Positions 48,187 to 62,520 of a stretch of DNA of 64,000 nucleotides are shown in pieces. Every line of letters starts with the position of its first letter. Within the stretch, counting starts at the first letter, position 1. Location of the stretch: the NCBI RefSeq assembly GCF_026151205.1, contig NC_087079.1, positions 2,637,730-2,701,729 on the forward strand, in the 5' to 3' direction. The notes under the pieces were generated by a model. It was not told the origin of the DNA. It did no database searches and saw only the letters and a list, made by a program, of their open reading frames with translations. The translations under genes and the position numbers were made by a program. This DNA is from Bolinopsis microptera. Lineage: Eukaryota > Ctenophora > Tentaculata > Lobata > Bolinopsidae.

Positions 48187-48762
48187 TTAGGAAAAATTAT
48201 ACACAATTCTGTGACCATGGCAGCATGGCACGACAATACTAACACTAGCAGAGGTCGGGACAGCAGCAAAGTTAGTCTGATGGAGACGAGGGCTGCTGTT
48301 AGCGTGGTTCTGGTTCCTGTTAATCACCAGTCTCCTAGTCTTGCCAGTCAGCACCAGGGACCTCGCCCTCAACCCTCCTCCTCCTCCTCCCTGGTTCAGG
48401 TTCTCTTGTGAGGGGAACGCTTCCTGTCTGCACAGGTTCTGTTTCTTCGCTGATTTCTTCCCCCGTTTACATTTCAGGTCCCGGAAAGATTTTTCAGTGG
48501 AACTGGCTGTGTCTGGTTTAGACAGATCTTCTAGACTTTTCCAAAGTTTCGCTTCTGTTTTCACATCAAGAAACTGCCTGATTTCTCCCACTGGGGTTTT
48601 ATCATCGTCTGCATCTGGTTGCCAAGATAACCTACGCTGGTTACCATGATGATACACATCCCCACCATCAAACTGATATCCATTTAACTCCAACATTTCT
48701 CTGGAACAGACACAAAATCCAAAACAGCACCAGGTAGAAACCACCAATAACCAGCGAGACAC
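48187..48762 (-). CDS. Putative secreted basic protein, unknown family
   Basis: A single-exon-looking 191-residue frame. Residues 1-20 (MSRWLLVVSTWCCFGFCVCS) form a signal peptide. The rest is hydrophilic, with DVYHHGNQRRLSWQPDADDD, a basic stretch CKRGKKSAKKQNLCRQ whose two Cys could pair, a six-Gly run, and GKTRRLVINRNQNH; several dibasic sites suggest a possible processed precursor. No domain recognised. A TATA-like TATATATAG lies about 95 bases upstream. It could be the first exon of a longer gene. No homologue comes to mind. Confidence 0.5.
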   Translation of the reverse strand: MSRWLLVVSTWCCFGFCVCSREMLELNGYQFDGGDVYHHGNQRRLSWQPDADDDKTPVGEIRQFLDVKTEAKLWKSLEDLSKPDTASSTEKSFRDLKCKRGKKSAKKQNLCRQEAFPSQENLNQGGGGGGLRARSLVLTGKTRRLVINRNQNHANSSPRLHQTNFAAVPTSASVSIVVPCCHGHRIVYNFS

Positions 48763-48850
48763 GGAGCAATAAATAACAGGTAAACTATAGCAGGTCCTTG
48801 AATCCTGGGGTTATTCGCCTGCTGCAGTGGAGCTCTAACAACCAATACAC

Positions 48851-48866
48851 ACTATATATAATATAC
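48851..48866 (-). promoter_or_regulatory. TATA-like box upstream of the putative secreted gene
   Basis: Minus strand TATATTATATATAGTG. About 95 bases upstream of the ATG at 48762. AT-rich context makes chance possible. Confidence 0.25.
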
Positions 48867-49849
48867 TCTTGTCTCCCGGGGGATCATTTTTCAAAATAGT
48901 AGATTGAGTAGTAGTAGAGAGCTCCCGCTCACACGTGAACTTTATCCGCGTCTTGTCTTCAGAATTAGGTAGCTGTACGCTATAATCACAGATAATCATG
49001 TAATCTGATAATTATCAGCAGCACGTGAGGACCCCAGTAGAAAAAGAGGAAATAATGAGTGATTAGTGGGGTTTAAATGATCCAGTGCCGAAAATAGGGC
49101 AATGTGGGCGTAAGTCAGTATGTCAACAGGTGTTGTGGGGAAGATAACATTGCAGGTAATCGGACAGTACTTTGTCGAGAGGGAACCTCCATAATAACAA
49201 ATAAATCACACACCGCCCCCCCAAATATTCGTGGAATAACGGCTGCCAAATCTTAGTGGAATTACGACTGCCTGCTACAGAGCATGGTTCTGTTATTATA
49301 CGTCACGATACTTTTTGTTGAGATGAGAAGACCTCCCCCGATAACACAACTCTGATACTTAATACTATTGTCAAGGTTGGTAGCTATGACGGTGGAAGTT
49401 TCCATTGTAATGATTTAACAGATGACAGGGGGAGAGCCGCCGGTTAGTGTGTAGACGGTTATCCGGTGCTAACCGGCCCATTATCATTACCCACTAAATC
49501 CCGGACACTTAGGGGCCCTTAATCGGGGCCGCCCGTTCCTGATCTTTTCGTACCAAAATGTCCAGAATGATAGTCAGATATTAAAGTATTAATGATTATT
49601 GAAGATTATAGATTGAATATAGCATGGATATGTGGTATGACAGCAACCATTGGTGAGCTGCAGCTGACTGCCGTACCCCAGAGACCGGGGGAGTTGACAA
49701 AAGAGTGCCTTGACCACACAACGTGCAGGTAACCAGGGTAACAGCTGGTGAGGAATCCAGGGGTACCACAACACGTGATAACCACGTGACCTTGTGTTTA
49801 GAGGAATACAATAGAATGGCAGATCAACAGGGGTTACATGTGTAATACC
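48867..49849. other. Intergenic with CACGTG sites
   Basis: No gene. CACGTG occurs near 48934, 49022, 49774 and 49783, leading into the repeat at 49850. Confidence 0.4.
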
Positions 49850-49945
49850 TTAAAACATGTGGGCGGCTGTTATCACGTGGGATCTTAAAACACGTGGGTG
49901 GCTGTTATCTTAAAACACGTGGGCGGCTGTTATCGTGGGATCAAG
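49850..49945. repeat. Tandem repeat carrying CACGTG E-boxes
   Basis: Three units of CTTAAAACACGTGGGCGGCT with GTTATC, the first with CATGTG. Together with neighbouring sites it makes a cluster of E-boxes about 1.1 kb upstream of the 48762 start. Confidence 0.8.
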
Positions 49946-50133
49946 TGTTAAATTGTGCAGACGGGTTCTGGTGTAATTTGAGTGTATGTTTTTGTGCATT
50001 TAAGATTTAATCATTTAGTGCATTTAGTGCATGGAAATTGTAGTGTACAGAGCTGTAGAAGTTTAGAGTATGATCTATGAAGACTTTCTGTTAACCCAGT
50101 GCACATGTTAAAGAATGATAAGAGGCCCACTAC

Positions 50134-50235
50134 CTGACTGACGGACCGAGTAAACCGAACTATAGTAGAACTTGTAAAGTTGGCTGCTGGCTCCTCCAGA
50201 TCATCTTGTAATGGCAGAGTCATGTACATCTCCAC
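50134..50235 (-). CDS. Possible first coding exon of an unidentified gene
   Basis: ATG then 34 codons (MYMTLPLQDDLEEPAANF, SSTIVRFTRSVSQ) to a donor CAG|GTAGTG in phase 0. The composition is protein-like, but no partner exon was found. It might be an N-terminal exon of a longer Rab-like isoform or chance. Confidence 0.2.
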
Positions 50236-51090
50236 CGGGAATCAGCTTTTAAACGAGGGAAGAAGCTTCTAGAAAACTAGCTCCACAAATGCAACAGAGA
50301 ACTAGCAGGCTGAGTACATTCGGAGAAGCAATTAATGTGTATTACAGGCTGATTCAATTAGCTAGACTTGTCCTGAGTGAGTTGAGTTCACACTGGAGAT
50401 ACAGCTTACAAACTGTGTCATATTTAAAAGTTTATTAAGTGGGTGGAGCTGGCTGAATCTGAGCTTAAAATCTCGGTGGGTCGGTGGAGTGTTAAGATTG
50501 CTGTGTTTACAGAGTCGAACAATGAACTGAATTAAAAACGTTTGGTAGGCTTTGTGGGAAGTATATATACATCTTTAAGCTGAAGCGATACGATTTAAAT
50601 ATGAAATAGAAAAAATAATGAATATTCAATTTAGAAAATAAAGAAACCGCGTAAAAATAAGAGTGGAATATGTAAATAATAACCACATAAAATTAAACTT
50701 ATGTCCAATTTAAAAGGAAATGTAGATCATGAAGGAACACAGAAGTTAGTAAAGATCGAATAGTCATTCAGGTCACACAAACACACGACAACTTCGCCAA
50801 ATGCACTGAATAACCGGGGTAAATCTTGTCTGCAATAATACAGTTAGCGAAGTATAGGAAATGAACGATCATCTAGCTGCGTTAATCACGACTATCAAAG
50901 GAAATGGGAAGAAAATAAAACGATTCGAGCAAGGAGGAGGAGGAGGAGGAGGAGGGGATGCAAATAATCATATTATATATGTTATAAATTAATTACAAGG
51001 AGGGGTCTATAAGAGGCTTGTGACTGTACAAAAGAGGCTGTATGTGCAGTACATACAGTCGGTCAGCTGTACAATATTCAATACAAATGG
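50236..51090. other. Non-coding with a short GGA microsatellite
   Basis: (GGA)n at about 50934-50955. No exon supported. Confidence 0.5.
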
Positions 51091-51095
51091 AAATG

Positions 51096-52108
<1,013 letters not shown>

Positions 52109-52687
52109 GGCTATATCTCTACGGCTATATCTCTACGGCTATATCTCTACGGCTATATCTCTACGGCTATATCTCTACGGCTATATCTCTACGGCTATAT
52201 CTCTACGGCTATATCTCTACGGCTATATCTCTACGGCTATATCTCTACGGCTATATCTCTACGGCTATATCTCTACGGCTATATCTCTACGGCTATATCT
52301 CTACGGCTATATCTCTACGGCTATATCTCTACGGCTATATCTCTACGGCTATATCTCTACGGCTATATCTCTACGGCTATATCTCTACGGCTATATCTCT
52401 ACGGCTATATCTCTACGGCTATATCTCTACGGCTATATCTCTACGGCTATATCTCTACGGCTATATCTCTACGGCTATATCTCTACGGCTATATCTCTAC
52501 GGCTATATCTCTACGGCTATATCTCTACGGCTATATCTCTACGGCTATATCTCTACGGCTATATCTCTACGGCTATATCTCTACGGCTATATCTCTACGG
52601 CTATATCTCTACGGCTATATCTCTACGGCTATATCTCTACGGCTATATCTCTACGGCTATATCTCTACGGCTATATCTCTACGGCTA
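52109..52687. repeat. 14-nt minisatellite GGCTATATCTCTAC, about 41 units
   Basis: Essentially perfect units over 579 bases. Because 14 is not a multiple of 3, each frame reads the same 14-residue cycle (GYISTAISLRLYLY) with no stop, which creates long spurious frames. Confidence 0.97.
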
Positions 52688-53050
52688 AATGTTCACAACC
52701 GGACCAAACACTGGCGAGCATTTCCCAGAGCAGAACAAGACAGCAGAAGAGAGCAAAACAACAAAACTCAGCTCCCACAGATGTGCAACAGCCATTTCCT
52801 CTACTCGGAGAGGGATGAGATGCACGACCTATATCATTCGCTCTGCACGCTGGTAATTAGTGATTACCACGCAGATTTCCAGGGTAATTAGAGATCTGCA
52901 AATCACTGGAACTCATGTGGCCATTCTGTGTAAGAGTTCTGGAGAATCAGTTAAAGATAGTCGCAAACAAAACGGTTATCGGAGACGTTTGGACTTTTGG
53001 AGGCTCTTTCTCTTTCTCTCTGCTAAGGTCGACGGTCGCTGGCCTCCTGC

Positions 53051-53176
53051 GGTAAGCGGTAAGCGGTAAGCGGTCAGTGGTAAGTGGTAAGTGGTAAGTG
53101 GTAAGTGGTAAGTGGTAAGTGGTAAGTGGTAAGTGGTAAGTGGTAAGTGGTAAGTGGTAAGTGGTATGCGGTAAGC
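53051..53176 (+). repeat. 7-nt array GGTAAGT, 18 units
   Basis: GGTAAGC x3, GGTCAGT, GGTAAGT x12, GGTATGC, GGTAAGC. The unit is the consensus 5' splice site (G|GTAAGT). No exon could be assigned to it. Confidence 0.95.
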
Positions 53177-56100
53177 CTTCTCGCTATGCCCTCAGGTTTG
53201 GAGGCAGGTTCTCCAACGAATGGTTAGCAAGTAGACTCTTACAAGCTTTTACTGGTACTTTATCAATGCTTTATTATTAATGCTTTAAATTATTATTTTT
53301 GTCCATGGGTGCTTTGATATCCGCAAAATATTTGATTAATAATAATATCAAATTAGGAAATAAAACGCTCTCAGATGAATTGTGCTCAGTGCTACACAGG
53401 AAAGAAACTGGACCTCATTCACGATTATTCACCTTTATCATTAATAATCAATAATAATTAATAATTGTATAAATATTATTATTACAACGATATTATCAAT
53501 ATCATCTTCAGATCAGAATGTCTGAGGATATGACCCCAGGACCTAACAAAATATCGGAGTATCAGGTACTGGTACATGTATAAACGGTATCTTATCGGCG
53601 TTATAATTTAGACAACAGGTAAGATGAACACGGTGGGGCCCAAATGCTCATTTCTTCGGTATCCTCATGCAATTTCATGCTCATATCTCAATTAGATTGT
53701 CAGAATCGAGGCAATAAGCCAAAGTGATAAGTCTTCGCGATAGCACTGATCACATACATAAAAGTAGAAATGTGTATAGCCATACGTCTGGGATGAGCTA
53801 GAGATTAGTATTCAAACAAAATAAAAGTAGAAATGTGTAGAGGTATGGGATAAGCAAGGGATTAGTATTCAAACAAAATAAATGACTTGAGGCGCATGAG
53901 AGTTAGACTTAGCAATTGACGTTGTACTGCAGGTAAACAACTAAACAAGCAACAGTAACACACAAGAGCAGTGATGTAACACACTGTGCCAAGGAACCAT
54001 TACGCAGACAGAGCACGATCTAACTGGTTGCCTGGGGAGGTATGTTGGCAGACAGCTCCCGGCCACGTGCAAACAATCTTAATCTATGGTTGGTCACGTG
54101 ATGTATTGCGCGTTGCACGTGCAATGATTTCCAGAGATTACGATCACAGCAGGTATGAGGTATGTCTATGAAGCTGTCAATTTCGTACTAGTAACTTACT
54201 ATAAATAGTAGGTGCGATTATAAGTTACAGTACAGTTGCATTCATGGAGGGCCACAGTATAATATGTTGCAGTGAATTCAGAAACTAGTGTACCGATTCC
54301 GTCATAGATAAAACATAGATTCAGGATGTCAGAAGATCGCGCATCAAAAAAAAAGTATTCGACTAATTTAAGCTACCAGCTATGGTAGCAAAAACTCAAT
54401 AAAAATGGAACAATTTACAAGTTATGACACAATAAAATCCTTTATACTTTTGTAGGATACAGTTGAAACCTCTCTTATTCGTGTATTTTTACCTTCAACG
54501 GGTCACTTTGCACGACATTCTGAAACTTAATCAAATCCAAAAGAAACTCACACTCAAGCACTGTGACTCCTGTGAAACAGAGTTCCTCTGGTCAATGGGG
54601 AGAAAGTTTGGTGAACGAGGCGATCTGAACAACCGGTTCTGATCACTTGGTGGCGAGCACATTTCAGACGTGCAAGTGACTTCGTCAACCAAACAGTCAA
54701 GGAGCCATAAGAATTAATTCAGATCACAAGAATGATCATTTTGTGAACAGTAAACCAAAAGTTATGAAATTCACTTTCTTGGGAGGGTGACAAATTCTTA
54801 ACTGAAATTGAACACCAATAACGCCGTGTCTACTTGGTATTTTTTAAAAAGCCTACTCATTAATTCTCAGAGTACGTGGAGAAACATGGTGCAACATAAT
54901 AGATCTATTATCTTATTGAATAACTTAAACAATACACAGACAAGGAAAAAAGCTATTTTTTAGAAAAAGAGCATTTTTTTTGTCGCAATAAACGGGATCA
55001 CTAAATATTTTGCATCAGAATGATCACAAAAATGCGACGAATAAACAATGTTCCGGATATTAATACAACTTTACAATACAGAAGAACACGAAGTAACTTA
55101 CACAGAGACAGGAGCCCGGAATGTTGGGGGTATCGTCAGGTTTAGAGGATATGAGGGAGTTTACCCAGTCTCTGATCTGACACCACACCCTCTCACAGCA
55201 GCCTGCATCAAACATCAGACTGTTGCTGATTGGTTGGTATTGGTTCTTTGGTGTGATTGGTCAGGTGTGATGTTGATTCCTTGCTGTGATCGTTCTTTCT
55301 TTTCAGGAGATGATGATTTACTTTATTGCTGTGCTTGGAAAATTTTATTCAAAACGATGGATAAGATATTATAAAAATCAGTCAAATGTAACAGCGTATC
55401 AAAAGCAAAAACGCTGAAGAAACAAACCAACAAACACGCGAAAGAAAAACGGGGTAACAGTGTACGAATGACCATAAATTATTGATGAATATTTGGCAGT
55501 TTAAATCTGAATACAACTACAAGTGGGTATAAATTTTAACCGTTCATAATTTTTCTAAAACGAACCAAACAATTTTGCAGTTGTCCAAATTATCCCCACT
55601 AAGGTTACCACAGAAAGTCAAAACAAAGCTAAAGGACTAAAAAAGTTCACCATTAGTTCGTAGTTCTCTGTGAGGTTTGAATCTAAGATAAAAGTAATTA
55701 AAACAACGACCGTTGTGTGACAAGTGTTCAGCTGCAACCGTTTGTGCAGTACCTGCAAAACAGCTGTTCTACAAAGTCAAATACATTGACTCCGTTAAAA
55801 CATTCGAAACAGAATCGATTTTAGTGTTGCCGTATTATGATTTTAACAGCTGTATCAGCTTACCTACAAATCTTACGGGGGGCGAACAAAATCAACTGTA
55901 ATACGAAAACTAGTAAAGATATCGAGTAGAAATTGATAATTATAAAGGCTTTGATCATTAGAGTCGTGATATTAAGCCCTGGGATCAATATAGAGGATAT
56001 AACCGCCCGAGCGACACCACTGTTATAATCCATATAAGATTTCTTTGAGAGAAGATTTCGAATACCCGTTGAATAACAGATAATGATCACAGGAATCATT

Positions 56101-58938
56101 TTTAGAATACATATGCGTGCTAGAGACTGTAATTATTACAAAGAAATAGGACTGATTGAAATAGGACATCCCTCTGAAACCAAGACTTCTTACCTTTTTA
56201 AGACGCTCCCATTTCCAATCCAAACTTGATTCCAGACCATAAGGGAAACTATTCATGTACACATCAATGTATTCAACAGGAACTCAAACGGGCGCTGGAT
56301 TGTAAAATGCAGAAATACTGGAACACTTCCACCACCAATGACTAATTAAGACAGCTGCTGTATTCTGTAAGACAAATTGAAAAACCACGATCACTTGATC
56401 TACCTCTCACTAACCAGCCTCTAGTAATCTAATAGCTCCAGTGACCTGGAAATGAACTAGTCTAATTGATAAAATCACCTTGAAGTTCACCAAAATTGAT
56501 TCCGATATGCTCTAATAGTTGCCGACGAGGTGGCATTTTTATCGTCCACTTAATTTCTCGGCACATCTTAAAGTTACAGCTAGTTCCACGTACCTGTCGT
56601 ACCCACAGATTTAAAGCTAGAAATACTTGTTCCAAACGAAATGCTAACAACACTAAATCAGTAAATAAGATCTAAACTCAGGTAAGTAAGTCTGGAGTAC
56701 TTATGGAATGTGGGTAGTACTACTTATGGAATGTGGTGAGGTTTCAGTGGGACCACCTGACACAAACCGTATAATTATAGTCTCTATTAATGTGAGGGTA
56801 TGATCAGCTACAACATGTGGTTCCAAAATACAATCTGAGGTTACCTAGTATATACTTGTTTATAGGCGTGTACCTAAAATTGCGTTCTTATACGGGAATG
56901 GTTCCATAAAATTGAGCGTCGGAGATTAAGAGCATCAATTATCACGTGAACAAATCTTGAAGTAATCAACGGAAAGTCCAGAGAGAAATTTGATCAGACG
57001 AAAAGAAATGAACGGTGTACTACCAGTGCAGCTGTATGGAGTAAACATAAACATTCCACAACACCTGCAGATCCTATTTCCTTAACACTAGTGTGCTGCC
57101 CGGCAAAATAAAAACAAGCAGCTGCCACAACATGACTGTTAGTAACAGCAATGCTAGCGGTGCAGAGTGCATTATTTGCTTTAGCTTGAAAGTAAACACA
57201 ATAACCGTGAGAATATACCTCCAAAGAACACACTAGCATATTATGAGCATTGCAAAGCTTTACAGGACACGTCTTGATATTTATAACTCTATAATGTTAT
57301 ATAATGTTAAAGATGTGGTTTGCTTGGGTGCCGGAAGTCAAGAAGCCAGATGTAGAGGCTGCTTGATTGTTGTATGGGGTGAATATGGTGCAAATTAATT
57401 GGCTTGGCTAATTAATCGACTTTGGCTGAGCAATGGAGATCGGGAGATGTAGCGTTATCGTATTGAAACGGGAAAAAATATCTTGATTGAATGAAAACAG
57501 TCTAAAGATTGCAAGTCTTTAAAAAGTACCAAATATACCAAAATATATAGTACGCCGTACCTAACCATTACCACCTATCTGGGAGGTATTATTGATTGAC
57601 CCAAATAAATGAAACTTTTGATTTCCATACTGTTACCACGAACTCAGTGTAAAACCCCCTTAAACAAAGCAACATCGGAATTGCAGTGCTGGCAAGCATG
57701 ACCGTGCCTCTTATATATTATTACATTAACGGAATAATTGGTACTATGTGCAGGTTTTCTATGTGTGTACATAACGTACCATAGCTTGGAAACTGAAAAT
57801 AATAAATGCTATTAAAAATTCTATGCACAAAAAAAACAAAAAACGTTATCAGCAGTAAATATTGCTTGACTGTCGACGACGACTGATAAATCTTCAAACC
57901 AAATTTTATTTTGTAACTTCATGACTGATTCCTTGCCAAATTGTGTAACAATACACATATAAAGCTGAATTATTTCTTGGATGGGAAACACCCAGTTTCC
58001 TGAAGTCATACACAAATTCATAAGCTAAGAATAACGACATAGAAACATCGCCTAAACGGAAACATTCATAACTAAACAAGTTAGACAGATTGAGTGCTAA
58101 CCTAATAATTCAACTTATGTTAGTTTAGATACAGATATAAAGATCTGGGAGGAGCCACATATTTTAGGCCACCCCGTATAATGTGGCCTAATAATAACAA
58201 TTAGCAACCCAACAAGTTAATAGTTACAAGTTAATAACAACCCAACTAGTCCCATTACCAAAACATTAACATGAGGATATGGACCAATTTAACATTCACC
58301 AGGAGGAGGAGGAAACTAGGCCCACCTAGCCGGGACCCTGCTATTGACGTTAAATTATCGCACAGCTGTGAAATGAGAATAGTAGCAACTGAATTAGCTC
58401 TGAAGGGAAAACGAGACAATGTATCGGAAGTACAGTCAAGGACCGCTTAACAACGCTAATTGTTCGTAACCATAGTAACTGGTTGGTAACCATAGCAACT
58501 GATTGTTTGCCACAAAACCCCGTCCAGTCGACTACTTCCGTGATTCTCATAAGAAAGAGAAAAAGAGAGCTTTACCAATGTAGTAATATTTATTGAAACC
58601 ACATTAATGTCAAATGTATCGACCAGTCTACAAGTACAACAGTTCCTCAAAACAAACTGATTCGCCAGTACCATCCCTGGGTTGCAGTTTAATATCAGAG
58701 CATTATACACCCCTAACTGCTGCCACTTTGACTTGTATTAGCAACAACTGAACGCGGTGCTCAAATCTCCAGTTTCTTATACGTTGTAAAATAAACTACT
58801 ACCACTTCCACAATCCAAATACTGATAACGATTATTGTAAAACAACAAATTCGTGGGCTAAAAGTAAACCTTTAGGCAATGTCTCCATGAGGCGGGTATC
58901 TCGGTTAACGTTCAGGACATCACAGAATTTCTAACCTG
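53177..58938. other. Long gene-poor stretch
   Basis: Only short frames without supporting splice sites or recognisable motifs. AAATAAAAGTAGAAATGTGT phrases repeat near 53757 and 53820. Could be intronic to the gene at 63.1 kb or intergenic. Confidence 0.5.
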
Positions 58939-58985
58939 GCACCACCACTCCCACTTAGAATACTGCAGAGTGGGAGTGGTGGTGC
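58939..58985. repeat. Perfect 17-bp hairpin
   Basis: GCACCACCACTCCCACT and its exact complement around 13 bases. Related phrases (GTGGGAGTGGT near 59229; ACTCCCACAACTTC near 59070) lie close by. Confidence 0.85.
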
Positions 58986-59820
58986 GAGTTAGACAACCTA
59001 CTACACTCTCTAAACTCTAAAAACTAATCCTGAACCATGGTACCTAACTACAAGTTGTTATAATCTCTTACTCCCACAACTTCTACCACCGTGGACTCTC
59101 CTAGCTGCCTTAAAATGAGAAGTGTGGTACTACAACCTCTTAGTGAGGTGCCAACACTAAGTCCTTGCAGATAAATGCAGCTCCAGACAATTATACCAGC
59201 TTGCAGGAGATCTTACAAGCCGAACTAAAGTGGGAGTGGTATTGAACTAAATCTTCCAAATTAAGAAGTTACTGCAGATTCAACATGAGACTCCTTGCAG
59301 AAGATGCAGCAGCAAAGTAACAGTCAACTCGAGACAAGCACCCACACTTATAGTGGAGACATATAGAGATATAGACTGCTGTACTGGTTTACTTTAATAA
59401 CGATTATTAAAGTTTAGAGTGGTTGCAGCATTAGTGTAAGCGTCCACCACATTGAGTTAACGGGTTGAGAACGTTGTCTAATCGTTCTAACGAGAAATGT
59501 TGGTGATTAAAAACTGCACGTGTAGCTAGTGTCCAGTACTGATGAAGTTGTGCTCTAGTTTTTGTTGTTTTTGATCGTTATTCGAAGATATGAAAGAGCT
59601 ATGATAACAACATAAGATGAGTTTAAAAAAGAAGTTCTGAACACTAAGGAAAGGGAGACCGCAAAGAATTGTTTTTACTCGTAGCTACAATAATTATAAG
59701 ACGATACATAATATGTAGCACCCTTTGTTACACATTATGTAACACAGTATGTAATATTCACATATATACACGTGAACTATTACAATATAACATACTAATA
59801 CTATAATACTATAATACTAT
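58986..59820. other. Non-coding around the hairpin
   Basis: Contains repeated TGCAG and GTGGGAGTGG phrases and an ATACTATAATACT microsatellite just before 59821. No gene. Confidence 0.4.
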
Positions 59821-60454
59821 AATCACCGAGTCTAGTAATTGTTTAAGAGAGTTCTCTGGCAGTTACGAAGCTCGAGAGACTGTGGGATACTGAAGGGAAA
59901 GGAAGCAGTTCTAACGAGCTCTTCTCAAACACAAGGATATATCTTGTGAACTTAGCTAGTATATATGAAACATTTGATATGGAGTTGTAGAGGGAGTTAT
60001 GTGCCTCGCCGGGCTAAAGTAGTGGATGACCTTGCTGTACGACAAGTTAAACAAGGATCTGAAACTACTAGGTTCCGTACAGACTCAACTCTGCACCCGT
60101 GTCAATATGTTCATTATATGCAAGCCTCTTGATTTATAATCACCGAGTCTAGTAATTGTTTAAGAGAGTTCTCTGGCAGTTACGAAACTCGAGAGACTGT
60201 GGGATACTGAAGGGAAAGGAAGCAGTTCTAACGAGCTCTTCTCAAACACAAGGATATATCTTGTGAACTTAGCTAGTATATATGAAACATTTGATATGGA
60301 GTTGTAGAGGGAGTTATGTGCCTCGCCGGGCTAAGGTAGTGGATGACCTTGCTGTACGGCAAGTTAAACAAGGATCTGAAACTACTAGGTTCCGTACAGA
60401 CTCAACTCTGAACCCGTGTCAATATGTTCATTATATGCAAGCCTCTTGATTTAT
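59821..60454. repeat. 317-bp tandem duplication, two copies
   Basis: 59821-60137 and 60138-60454 start AATCACCGAGTCTAGTAATT and end CTCTTGATTTATA-like. I count four substitutions and no indel, so the copy is recent. No ORF or known RNA structure recognised. Confidence 0.95.
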
Positions 60455-62378
60455 ACTTTAAATATCGTTATATTAGTCGAAGCTATGAAAAGTCAACTAT
60501 AATACCATTCATAATACAACGAATATTCAAAATTGATTCAAAATTGATCGAGCAAATGAAGACACTGCAGAATTGCTCAACAATCAAACTTGAATAGAAG
60601 GGGGACCGAACGGCTATTTAAATTCATCATTTAGTCGTATTTATGATATATTTATAATATTCAAAATGAGTCGATCTACATACTTATGAATCACAGAATG
60701 TACATTGAATACATCAAGCGGCCTGTAAGGGTTTAGAGAGAAGGCTAACAATCACCCTCTTTGAAGGTAGCGCTAGTCATGAGCTTTTTACTTACGCGTC
60801 ACACTAAATTAGTCTTACCTGTTGACACAGATTAGTACAAAGGGAGACGATAAGGGGGTGAGTATAAGATGGTTTATATTTTTAAATTATGCTACATTTT
60901 GATGATGTTTATTTCGAAATCTATCATGGATCAATAGAAATAGTTGACATAATTGAAAATTAAGAAAATGTCGTATCTGACTCGGCTATCGGGAGTTAGG
61001 TACGAGACCCCAATATCACTATAATATTACGATTCGATATTATACGATTCTAAATCTATCTATCTATTTATAGTACCAACTATAAATAAAATTGTAGGGT
61101 TGACATCGAATGAAGGGGAGCTTATATTTATATATATCTAATATCTTGAATAATTCAAAGACACACATTTTAGGTATGCAAATACTACAGGTATACAAAT
61201 ATTACAGATATGAAAATATCGTAGGTATCTAACGAGGGACGATCTGAATAAAGATTAAAGCTTTACTCGGCGAATACCGGGAAATGTCTCACGAGGAGAG
61301 CCTGTTAGATTTATACCGCTGGAATGTGTCCGGTATAATCTGGTGGAAGGCAGGCATTGGGAGAATGTTGCAATTGTAGAGATAATCACATACTCGTACC
61401 ATTACAAACATGGAAAATATTTCAAGAAATGTACCGTGATAACACTCACGTGGCTGATTTTGATCATTCCTGTTTCTAGGCACGGGTATTCAAATAACAA
61501 CAACAACACTGTGTGTGAATTCCTAGTGGGCTTTTGAGGGAGAGATATAAAGCCCTTGAAAACTAACGAAAAATATTATAATCACATCTTAACCAAATGT
61601 AGTCTCTTCTGAACAGAATTGACGGATTTCAATTTTCGTTTATATTATGTTTATTTTTTTGCCTGAGCAGCTGACCTCTGACTTATATTAGTTTCATTGG
61701 ATGAACAATATTATTAATATTATAACAAATATCGTAAATTTGACTAGGTTAGCGTCTAAAACAATATCTCACGACTCACTGTAGTTTCAAGCTCAGTTTT
61801 ACGTCACAATTCCTGTCGAGCGGAAGATACGGCAGTTATATTTGCTGAATAATAAAAACTACAAAAATATGGTTGGATTGTAAAATTCATTGTCCATTAG
61901 CTCACAAAAACCATGCGAAACAATGAAAATTTTAAAAAATTTACTGAAAGATAAGATCCCATAAGCTATAATACAGGAAAAGTGAAATAATCACTATCAG
62001 AAGGGTTCCAAAGAACTTCAAGGTCCCCTAATGACTCTTTAGAAGACTTTACTTCCCAGACTTACGTACAATACACTGCACACTGCAGAACATATAATTG
62101 AAGGTCCACAACAATCAGAAAGGACCCTGCAGTTCATACAGTAGCGTGGAACACACCGGAGTTCGTTATATAGAGCAATTATGCTAATAATCAATTATGT
62201 GAATAATTAATTATCTTAACAGAGGCTATAATTACAAGGGTAATAACTACAGTAAGTATACAGCGGGAACTAATCACCAGTGCGAGAGCAGCATGTGGGG
62301 AGATTGAGAATCTGTGTACACTCCAGTGCAGGAGTAACAAATAAGGGTCCCCACAGATCGAGGTGCATGTACTGATGT
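60455..62378. other. Non-coding, nothing recognised
   Basis: AT-rich, with only short frames. No splice-supported exon. Confidence 0.5.
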
Positions 62379-62520
62379 TCGACACGTAGTGACGTGTCAA
62401 ACTAGGGTACGCTACTTGGACTCTAGTTCGACACGTACACTAGTTCGACATGTACCGAAGTTCGACAAGGGTGATCTCTGGCGAACTTGAGTTGTCGAAC
62501 TAGAGTACGAGTCGAGCTAG
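62379..62520. repeat. GTTCGACACGTAC motif cluster, second locus
   Basis: GTTCGACACGTAGTGACGTG, AGTTCGACACGTACACTAG, GTTCGACATGTACCGAAG and TTGTCGAACTAGAGTACGAG within 140 bases, the same family as 8041-8245. Confidence 0.75.

Noticed and set aside
55048-55374. 108-residue plus-strand frame
   Set aside because: No recognisable motif, no signal peptide or splice support, and odd composition in the second half.
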